A stretch of DNA of 64,000 bases from Doris montereyensis. Taxonomy: Eukaryota > Mollusca > Gastropoda > Nudibranchia > Dorididae. Positions within the stretch are counted from its first letter, which is position 1; every line of letters begins with the position of its first letter. The position numbers and the translations under genes are program-made. The stretch is from contig JAXRKP010000363.1 of the NCBI GenBank assembly GCA_037039925.1, positions 121,433-185,432 on the forward strand, written 5' to 3'. Positions 47,068-58,300 of this stretch are shown here, piece by piece. The notes beneath the pieces were generated by a model. That model was not told the origin of the DNA. It did not search any database and saw nothing but the letters and a program-made list of their open reading frames with translations.

Positions 47068-47560
47068 TTAGTGATTTTCTGACTTCATTTCTTCCTTTTT
47101 CAGTAGAATTTTCATAAACTTTTCATCTCCTGCAGATCTAATATTTTCTTTACATTGGTTTAACTTTTTCTCTTCTTCTAAAATAAGTTGGAACTCATTA
47201 TCATCAATATTATTATTATTGCTTATTGTTTTAGATAATAAACTTTCAATAGTATTTAATTTTGTTTCGACTAGATTATAAATATCTCTATGTTCATCTT
47301 CTTTAATTTTTAACTTTTTATTACGTTTATTAACAAGCAATCCTAAAAGACCTGTAACAGCTCCAGAAAGAGCAAGATTTAAAGGTAATAAAAAATATTG
47401 TAGGAAGTGTTGCAGCAGAAGCAACTTCGATGAAGTAGAAACAAAATTTAAACCATAGTTAGTATAATCTAATACCGTATTAGCTTTAGAATATTTTTTA
47501 CTTAAACTTCCACACTCTTCACTAATTCTTTGTAAATCTTTTTTAATATCTCTAAATATA
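47068..47560 (-). pseudogene. Coiled-coil ORF of the virus-like element
   Basis: A 118-codon - strand ORF with two hydrophobic stretches (LQHFLQYFLLPLNLALSGAV, then TGLLGLLVN) followed by a charged coiled-coil-like region (ETKLNTIESLLSKTIS, EEEKKLNQCKENIR). Similar KLNSIE/SKAL-type proteins accompany virus-like mobile elements in other invertebrates (from memory, moderate certainty). The upstream part continues to about 47560 through stops. Probably the same decayed element as the ATPase-like remnant. Confidence 0.4.
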
Positions 47561-47569
47561 ATCTTAATC

Positions 47570-48020
47570 GGGTTTATTATTAGTTATTTTAGTTATTATT
47601 TCTGTATTTAATCTGTAATCAGACAGGTTTATTATTAGTTATTTCTATGTAAGATTTAATCTGTAATCAGACGGGTTTATTATTAGTTATTTCTATGTAA
47701 GATTTAATCTGTAATCAGGCAGGTTTATTATTAGTTATTTCTATAAGATTTAATCTGTAATCAGGCGGGTTTATTATTAGTTATTTCTATGTAAGATTTA
47801 ATCTGTAATCAGTTTATTATTAGTTATTTCGGGTTTATTATTAGTTTTTTCTATGTAAGATTTAATCTGGATGTAATCATTTGACTTAATCTGTAATCAG
47901 ACGGGTTTTTATTAGTTATTTCTATCAATCTGTAATGGTTTTTTATTAGTTATTTCTATGTAAGATTTAATCTGTAATCAGACGGGTTTATTATTAGTTT
48001 TTCTGTGTAAGATGGGACAT
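47570..48020 (+). repeat. 48-bp tandem repeat, about nine units
   Basis: Unit GGGTTTATTATTAGTTATTT, CTATGTAAGATTTAATCTGT, AATCAGAC, with several shortened units. Confidence 0.92.
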
Positions 48021-48219
48021 TTGGATCTCAACATGGGCATATTTTCTCAACAACTTTTCGTTATCCATTTTAAAACATTAAATATGAAAGACGTATTTCT
48101 TTTGCAATCTCATGAACCAAACCGCTATCATTAAACCATCCATTTTCAACTAGTAAAAACAACCAATCTCCGACAGTTTGTATTTCTTTTGGAACTGGAT
48201 TTTTATTACTTAAATTACT

Positions 48220-48880
48220 TAAACCCGGGCAGTGGACAGAGGAGCACCTGTACGAGAATAAGGCGGTCCCGCCCTCCATGAGTCTCCTGCTGCCTTGCAG
48301 GCAGGTCTTGGCTGACCAAAGGCTAAGGGAGTTAACCTGACAGAAAGCAACCTGCTGCCTTGCAGGCTGGTCTTGACCAAAGGCTAAGGGAGTTAACCCT
48401 AACAAAAAAACAACCTGCTGCCTTGCAGGCTGGTCTTGGCTGACCAAAGGCTAAGGAAGTTAACCCTGACAGAAAACAACCTGCAGGAGTCGTGGATTCG
48501 ATCCCCATGGTGGTCAGGATATTTTTCTGTCTATTCCTTGTATTTGTCTCGTCTTTGTTCCTATGGGGCTTTAATATTATCCAAATGTCCTTTCCTTTAC
48601 ATCATAATATTATCTTCAGTTAGACTTTGGCCAAAATGAAACTGATTCATTTTAACACTCCTCATCCTATGGTCTATCATCACAGTCTTTCATTCTTCAT
48701 CAGTCGTACATTCTGGTATATGGGTTAAATACCCGAAATGATCTTTCTGCAGGCTACTCTGACCTGACATAATCTGTTGTTTCCTTCTGTGAAGGTCAAA
48801 TTTTTCTGCTTTAGTGGCTCTTTTATATCTTTGTCCCACTTTCTCCCAAATCCTCTTGGTCATACTATACCATCATAGTA
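48220..48880 (+). mobile_element. LINE 5' monomers next to an inverted LINE 3' end
   Basis: 48225-48490 is the LINE 5' region with four 66-bp monomers (CTGCCTTGCAGGCTGGTCTT, GGGAGTTAACCCT). 48710-48880 is the reverse complement of the LINE 3' end (TGATCTTTCTGCAGGCTACT, CCACTTTCTCCCAAATCC; compare 11520-11660). The EN/RT part is missing. Confidence 0.75.
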
Positions 48881-49256
48881 AATGAGGAAAAAATGCGCCA
48901 AGGCATTCCTGAGTTATCATTGACCTTTCTTCATTCTTACCTTTGTCACTGGCTGAGTCAGACCAAAAAAGCTCTTGTTTTTTTTCCCCCCCTTTCCCCC
49001 ACTTTTCTCAAAACCACAGAGAATCACTCGGGTCGAAATGTTAGCACACTGATAATATACATGTAGTCTTTCTTTTCTTTCTTCTCTTTTTTCTTGTTTG
49101 GTGGTCTCCTTGTAAAACACACTTTTCTTGACACTCTCCTTTTCATTTTCACACATGTGCTGTTGACGTCAGTCCATTAGAGAGTCAGTTGACAAGATGT
49201 CTGTCAATTGAATATCATCCGACTCGCATCGTATCAGTTATAGAATATCTGTCCGT

Positions 49257-49342
49257 TCAATTTTTCACATCAACCTGTGCTTCACATTCCTGCCGGTATT
49301 CCTCATCATCTTGCTTCTCCCCTTCTTCATGAACCAACACAT
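49257..49342 (-). CDS. ACP6: ACP6-like exon D: terminal exon with stop
   Basis: Acceptor (- strand) TTTTCCTCTTCAG. After two bases that complete Asp it reads [20 protein letters not shown], then AQVDVKN and TGA (49257-49259). The acidic tail has the place and size of the short ACP6 tail. The phase fits exon C. Confidence 0.75.
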
Positions 49343-52300
49343 CTGAAGAGGAAAACAAAAAAAGGGACACCTTTTCCTGTCATGAGAAATAAAAACTCAA
49401 AACATGCTAGTCAATGATGAGAAGTGATTCATTTAAGAGTTGGGGACAAACTTCAATAAGCGTAAAATGACTGGCACTAAACGGAGCAGGTTTTTTTATA
49501 TTTTTTTTAAAGCAACGTAATGACTTAGCAATCACAACAATACTGGGGTGTGGGGGTGTGGGGGCGGGGGGTTTAAAGCCTTGGCTGGCTCAGGTTCCCC
49601 CTCCACAATGTTGTAATCTTAAAAGGGTAACTTCATTCTGATTTCCTCATTTGATGTAGGTGTAATTGAGTACACAAATATAGGCAGGGAAGGGTCTTGG
49701 CAGAGTGTTAGTATTAAGCGCCCTACAAGGAGCAGTACTGTACGTTCCCCGTGGAATTGAGAACTTTGATGAATGAAATGGCCTATGTAGAGGACCCATC
49801 TTATATCTCAGAAGCTACGAGGGTGGGTTGAAAAGTAATGCCTGTTATGCCATAACTTCGTATTTTCAACACTTTTCGCACAAACAATACAATAAACCAA
49901 AAGAAAGTTTAGAATCTCACCTACAGGTTGTTAACTTTATTTTTCAACATAGTCTTCAGCTGCTTCAAAGCATTTTTCGCTGCTCTTTCAGTTCAGTGGG
50001 ACCTACCGTCCGCACAATTTTGCCCAAGATTTCTGTAAGGATGTGGCAAACTCGTTCTTTGCATATTCCGACTTCCTTTGCAATGTCTTTTGGCTTAACA
50101 TGTCGATTGACCAGAATCATGCCCTGTGCCTTTTCTTGATTGACTGAGTTTAAGGCACTCTGTGGCCTACCAGAACACATTTGTTGATTGTGCAGTTTTG
50201 TCTCAGTCGGATTTTTACCTTTCAAAGACCTTACCCATTAACAGTGCTAAGATGAACACAAAAGCCCTTAACATAAACAAATCTCCTTCTTCCATAAATG
50301 TTTGCTGCTGCTGAACAGCCTCTGGCTGTAAGAAAGTCAATCCCAGAGTGTTGCTGGAAGCGAAGCTCTTTGGAGGTTGCCATTTAAGCTCTGACCGAGT
50401 TCCCCAACATCATGTTGTTACGTATGCAATTTCGAATTTGAGCATGAATGATGACACAGAGCATTGAAAATTTTCTGTAGTTGTAATCAAATGGTTTTGA
50501 AAATACCGTTATCAATTTTCAGTATTCTGCGATGGATAGATAAAAAGTTATTGAGAAAACAGGCATTACTTTTCAGCCAAACCTGGGTTTATAGAGAACG
50601 GTCTACTCTTTTGAAGTGCCGGTACCATGACAACAACTTGACTAACTCATCCCCAGTACTTACCTTACCTTTAGCCACCTGTTCCAAGAAAGAAGAGGCG
50701 CAAATCTTATCAAAAGCTTTCTGATCAATCATGTACGACTTGATGGCGGCAATGAAGGCGCTCAGTTTGACAAGCGAACTGCTCTGATCACGTATTTTAG
50801 TCTCCTGCAAATATGTCAAGGTGAAATGTAGGATAAGTGTTCAATTGACCGCTTATAACTCAGGAACCACTGCACCCACAACCTCCATATTTTGCATGCA
50901 GATTTCAAATAGCCGGTTTTAGGTTCTTAATGAATAAACTCTTGGATCAAATCAATATTTTAATTGATTAGAAAAAGATTGTTTTGCTCGATCCACAAAA
51001 CTTTTAGTGTTACTAGATCTAATTTCTCGATTTCAAGTCATTACAATAAAAAGCCTGCATGAATTCAGTATTGACTACTACGGAAAAAGCTGCGTAACTT
51101 CAGCATCGAGTGCTAATTTGATCTAATGATCGTATTTGATATCACCTGTAACCGATACATTGGTTTCTCAGTTAACGGCAGTCAAAGTTTAAGAGACCCA
51201 GCTTCATAGCAAAGCGAAATCAAAATCCAACATTATTTACAGGCATGCTTGTATATACTAGCGAGCTTTGATAATGTACCATCCTTTGAACTGCCCATTA
51301 CATTGACATCTTCTTTTTTGCTCATAACATTTTGGCTCATGAGTGGCTGAAATTCTTTAATATCCAATGCAATAAAACGAAGTGATAGAGGCAGCTGTCC
51401 ATTTTTCATCCTCCTGTAGAGTCCTAAACGGATTTTAGTTTGTTGTATTCCAAACTGGTATACTTTGAACATGTAATGAGCAGTTCAAAGGGGTGGTGTA
51501 TAATCAAAGTTCTCAAGTAGTATAGATATCATACACAATGACTACATAGAAGAAGCTAAGGCCATCATCTAACTGCTATCAATGCACCATGTACAGTATT
51601 CTCTCTATATTGAAGAGTCGGCTGTGTTAAAATTGTAACAGGAGGACACCACTATATCAGAAATGAAATGAAATTTACGTTTCCCTCCACCTCTATCCCC
51701 TGCCGTTGTCCTTTATCGTCGGGGGGACGATGACAGGCGCCATTGCCAACCTGACTTACTGCATTTACTCACTTCGTTTATCACTACATTAACGGCATTC
51801 GGTGGAATTCGATGCTCAGTTGTCACATTAGTACAATAGAAAGGGAAAAGAGGGATTTATTTTGCAATTTATCATACTGACTCGGGTACATGAATAAAAA
51901 TAAGCTTCTGTAAAGATAAACTTTCAATTTTTTGTGTGAAACAATATAAATGTTTTGTAAAATTTCACACCAGCATTGCAATGCAAATCAGACTAAAATA
52001 TTTTAAAACCATAGAACGGAAGAAGCGATAAATATGTTTTATTTCACAATTTTTATGTTCTCAATCTTTATTTATAGAACTATGTTCCCCCCCCCCCCAA
52101 CCATCTCTCTATCTATCTCTTTACTTAACAAGGTTTAAGCTTTCTCTAGGACATGACCAGCAGATTTGGTTTGAAAAATCAAAAATAAAGTCAATGAATA
52201 ATAGTGTGTTTTTTAGTCAACGATCATCATAGAAGCATTGTGAAATATATTCAGTTTGCCTAAACTTAATTTGTAAAGTTTTAAATCATCAAGATTCAAA

Positions 52301-55300
52301 ACCGCCCTTGGCTGGCTCACCTACAATTAGAAGAAATTTATATCAAAGTTGAACAATTCTTGATAAACATTTAAAACCATAAACAGTGAAACTATGACGG
52401 AAATCTAAAATCAAAAAGTCAACATAGAGGCTGTTTACATGAAAAGGAAAGAAAAAGGCAAAAACATCAAAAGGCAATAAAACATGAATTGAAAAGGAAA
52501 CAGTAAGATGAAACAAAAGACATGCAAGAGTGAAAGGAAAGAAGTAAGGCCTACCAACATCACCCATCGTCATCAACCCCCCCCCCCTCCCTCCTTCCCC
52601 CGTGAACAAGAATATTTTGATACCTAAACCAGAATGTCTTAATACCTGAACAAGAATATCTTGATACCTAAACAAGGATGTATTGATACTTGAACAAGAA
52701 TATCTTGATACCTAAACAAGGATGTATTGATACTTGAACAAGAATACCTTGATACCTAAACAAGAATGTATTGATACTTGAACAAGAATATCTTGATACC
52801 TAAACAAGGATGTATTGATACTTGAACAAGAATACCTTGATACCTAAACAAGGATGTATTGATACCTGAACAAGAATGCCTTGATACCTAAACAAGAATA
52901 TCTTGATACCTGAACAAGAATGTATTGATACCTGAACAAGAATGTCTTGATACCTAAACAAAAATGTCTTGACACCTGAACAAGAATATCTTGATACAGT
53001 AACAAGAATATCTTGATACAGTAACAAGAATATCTTGATACAGTAACAAGAATATCTTATACAGTAACAAGAATATCTTGATACAGTAACAAGAATATCT
53101 TGATACAGTAACAAGAATATCTTGATACAGTAACAAGAATATCTTGATACCTGAACAAGAATATCTTGATACCTGAACAAAAAGAATGTTTTGATACATA
53201 AATAAGAATATTTTGATACCTGAACAAGATTGTTTTGATACCCTAACAAGAATGTTTTGATACATAAATAAGAATGTTTTGATACCTGAACAAGATTGTT
53301 TTGATACCTAAACAAGAATGTTTTGATACATAAATAAGAATGTTTTGATACCTGAACAAGATTGTTTTGATACCTAAACAAGAATGTTTTGATACATAAA
53401 TAAGAATGTTTTGATACCTGAACAAGATTGTTTTGATACCTAAACAAGAATGTTTTGATACATAAATAAGAATGTTTTGATACCTGAACAAGAGAGTTTT
53501 GACTACCTAAACAAGAATGTTTTGACTCCTTAACAAGAATGTTATGACTCCTTAACAAGAATGTTTTGACACCTTAACAAGAATGTTATGACTCCTTAAC
53601 AAGAATGTTATGACACTTTATGAATGTTACACCTTAACAAGAATGTTATGACTCCTTAACAAGAATGTTATGACACCTTAACAAGAATGTTATGACACCT
53701 TAACAAGAATGTTATGACACCTTAACAAGAATGTTATGACACCTTAACAAGAATGTTATGACACCTTAACAAGAATGTTATGACACCTTAACAAGAATGT
53801 TATGACACCTTAACAAGAATGTTATGACACCTTAACAAGAATGTTATGACACCTTAACAAGAATGTTATGACACCTTAACAAGAATGTTATGACACCTTA
53901 ACAAGAATGTTATGACACCTTAACAAGAATGTTATGTTAACAAGAATGTTATGACACCTTAACAAGAATGTTATGACACCTTAACAAGAATGTTATGACA
54001 CCTTAACAGGAATGTTATGACTCCTTAACAAGAATGTTATGACACCTCAACAAGAATGTTATGACACCTTAACAAGAATGTTATGACACTTTAACAGGAA
54101 TGTTATGACACCTTAACAAGAATGTTATGACACTTTAACAAGAACGTTATGACACTTTAACAAGAATGTTATGACACTTTAACAAGAATGTTATGACACT
54201 TTAACAAGAATGTTATGACACTTTAACAAGAAAGTTTTGACACTTTAACAAGAAAGTTTTGACACTTTAAGGAATGTTATGACACCTTAATAAGAATGTT
54301 ATGACACTTTAACAAGAAAGTTTTGACACCTTAACAGGAATGTTATGACACTTTTAACAAGAACGTTTTGACACCTCAATAAGAATATCTTGGATACCTG
54401 CTCAAGAATATCTTGACACCTTAACAAGAATGTTATGACACCTTAACAGGAATGTTATGACACCTTAACAAGAATGTTATGACACCTTAACAAGAATGTT
54501 ATGACACCTTAACAAGAAAGTTTTGACACCTTAACAAGAATGTTATGACACCTTAACAGGAATGTTATGACACCTTAACAAGAATGTTATGACACCTTAA
54601 CAGGAATGTTATGACACCTTAACAGGAATGTTTTGACACTTGAACAAGAATGTTATGACACCTTAACAGGAATGTTATGACACCTTAACAGGAATGTTAT
54701 GACACTTAACTTAACAACAAGAAGTTTTGACACCTTAACAAGAATGTTATGACACCTTAACAAGAATGTTATGACACCTTAACAAGAAAGTTTTGACACT
54801 TTAACAAGAATGTTATGACACCTTAACAAGAACACCTTTAACAAGAACCTTAACAAGAATGTTATGACACCTTAACAAGAAAGTTTTGACACCTTAACAA
54901 GAATGTTATGACACCTTAACAAGAAAGTTTTGACACCTTAACAGGAATGTTATGACACCTTAACAAGAAAGTTTTGACACCTTAACAAGAATGTTATGAC
55001 ACCTTAACAAGAAAGTTTTGACACCTTAACAAGAATGTTATGACACCTTAACAAGAAAGTTATGACACCTTAACAAGAAAGTTTTGACACCTTTAACAAG
55101 AATGTTATGACACATTAACAGGAATGTTATGACACCTTAACAGGAATGTTATGACACCTTAACAGGAATGTTATGACACCTTAAGAAGAAAGTTTTGACA
55201 CCTTAACAGGAATGTTATGACACCTTAACAAGAAAGTTTGACACCTTAACAGGAATGTTTTGACACTTGAACAAGAATGTTATGATACCTTAAGAAGAAA

Positions 55301-58300
55301 TTTTTGACACCTAAACAGGAATGTTATGACACCTTAACAAGAAAGTTTTGACACCTTAACAAAAAAAGTTTTGACACCTTAACACTAACAGGAATGTTTT
55401 GACTTGAACAAGAATGTTATGACACCTTAACAAGAAAGTTTTTGACACCTTAACAAGAAAGCTTTGACACCTTAACAGGAATGTTTTGACACCTTAACAA
55501 GAATGTTTTGACACTTGAACAAGAATGCTTTGATACCTGAAGTTTTTTGTTGTTGTTGCTTTTGAGTTTAGGTTTTTGCTTTTAGTATGTACATGAGTAA
55601 CTGTCAAAATACAGTTATCCTATATCATTTAAAAGTTTGTAGCTTCCTTGGTTGCCATAGAAACGGCCACCATCTTGGATTTTGACTCAATTTTCAAAAT
55701 CTATCTCCTCCCATAGTTATGAATAAAATCACTCAAAACCTGTGCAGATCATCTTTTCCATTCTTAAGAGTGACATCAGTTTTTTTGATATTTTGGATAG
55801 TTTTAAAAAAAATTAATTTTTGAAAATACTATATATCGTGAATGTACAAAAATGGCATTTTTAATTATTTTTTTTTAATTCTCAAAAAGTTTACGATATA
55901 AAAAAAAAAACAGCGTCAAATTATTAACATTGACAAAAGGAACCTGTGTGCTAAATATAATACAAATCGTTCCGTAAAATGGCGAAGGAGATAGAATTTT
56001 GGTGTGGAAAAACACATTTGAGAAAAGTGCAAGTAAAAAAATCAAAAGAAAATAACACAAAACAAATGCTTCAGATGGGTTTCACTTGTTGTAGCAGCCC
56101 CCTTTACACTTTGACAGTCTCTGACATTGTTATTAATGAAATAAGATTATAAATCTAGGTTTAGATGTGCACTGTTGTGAAAACAGACGTCGAAATGACC
56201 AGTTTTTTGTTTTTTCCTCTATATCCTATGCTTGTGCGTGTGTTTGCATACACACTAACTGCAAACCTCTTATATCACACAGCGATGGGCCGACGTGTGG
56301 ATCAATGACGGCAGAAATGAGGTCAAAGTCGGTGTGGTCACATTTGGCGATTAACCGCCAATATACGGGTTTTTACTGCCATTTTCGCGGTCAGTTAGAG
56401 TAATTCACGTTAAAATTTTGATTGTTTTTACCTACCCTCGCCTACAAAATATTTTGTAAAAAAAAAATTATACGTCATATGGACATTTTTCTGCCATGAA
56501 CTTGTAGATAAATGATCGTTCTACCCGAATATGCAAAGAAGAGAAAATCAATTTTTTGGTCCAAAACTCGCCTTAACCAGAATGTTTTGACACCTGAAAA
56601 GAATATCTTGATACCTGAACAAGAATGTTTTGACACCTTAAGGCGAGGGGGGGGGGGGGGGGGGGGGGGTTATCAAAGAGGCAGTTTTACCACAAATGGA
56701 ACAAAACTCTTTATTACACTACTGAATGGAGCAGTTCATTCCCTGGACATTCCTACAATAACAATGCCCAGTATCGATTCTTTCATACCACATAGTACGC
56801 TATCTGAAGAATCTACTTTTGTTAATTATTGTCAATATTAGCCGAATATTATGGGAAACATTCAGTGCACCTGTTATAAGAAAAATGCCATCCCGACATG
56901 AGTATAAGGGATCTTGAGCAGTTGAAATAGGGTCGATATGAAGTATTTGATAGCATCTCGCTGATTGTATGATGTTCCAATGTATTATATCATTCTTTCA
57001 TTGGTTTATATGCAAAAAAACTTTGAAATAACGGAGAAAAACAATTTAAAATGCGGTTTTCTCAAAATGTTACCTTTTGACAGTGATATGCGATTAACTT
57101 TTTTATTTATTGTCCGATTGCCCCCAAATTTGGTATAAAACATCTATAAAATAAATTTAAAAATTTCATCGAGTAAGCTTTTTTTATATCTCTTCAAATT
57201 TTTGCAAAACGAATTTTTGTGTGATTAAATTTGCCAAAACTTGGAAAAGGTTGCTATATGCATTTTACAAAAATTCATAAAATAAAAACTGTTTCATTTA
57301 TCAAAAAAAAGCTGCTGTGCCCTAAATATTGAACCGAATAACATGTGTGAAGCCAATTTTGTTCATAACTGAAAAGCCTTTTTGAAATGAAGTTATTTTC
57401 GCAATGAAAAACTAAGATGTGGCGTTCTCATGGCAACCACATGATTAAAAATTTGTTTTTTTTAATTTCCAGCTAATTTAGACATGGTAGTGGTTAAAAT
57501 TGTCTATATCCAATAATTTTAAAAAACATGCTCAGGGCAAAATTTGAAGAGATATAAAAAAAAAGCTACTGGATGAAATTTTAAATTTGATTTTATAGAT
57601 GTTATATACCAACACATTAACAAGAATGTCTTGATGCCTGGACAAGAATGTTTTGACACCTGAACAAGAATGTTCTGATACCTGAAAAAGAATGTCTGTC
57701 ACATTTGAAGAATAATGTTTTGAGACCTGAACAAAAATGTCTTTTACACCTGAAGAAGAATGTTTTGACACCTGAACAAGAATGTTTTGACACCTGAACA
57801 AGAATGTTTTGACACCTGAACAAGAATGTTTTGACACCTGAACAAGAATGTTTTGACACCTGAACAAGAATGTTTTGACATCTGAACAAGAATATCTTTC
57901 ACACCTGAACAAGAATGTCTTTCACATCTCAACAAGAATGTTTTGATAACCAGAACAAGAATGTCTCAAATATCGGGGGCATATGCAAATAAAGTGGAAA
58001 TCTGAGATAATGGACAACTAAGAATATGCTTGCCTTGATATGCTTGCCTTGAGTTGACCACTTGACAAGTTAAGAGACCAGGTGTTATGACAAGTTAAGA
58101 GACCAGGTGCTATGACAAGTTAAGAGACCAGGTGCTATGACAAGTTAAGAGACCAGGTGCTTTGACAAGTTAAGAGACCAGGTGCTATGACAAGTTAAGA
58201 GACCAGGTGCTATGACAAGTTAAGAGACCAGGTGCTATGACCTATGACAAGTTAAGAGACCTTTGACAAGTTAAGAGACCAGGTGCTATGACAAGTTAAG

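Noticed and set aside
52800..53558. 252-codon repetitive ORF on the - strand
   Set aside because: Three 22-bp units make 66 bp, so the frame stays open. It is satellite, not a gene; likewise 57532-57912.
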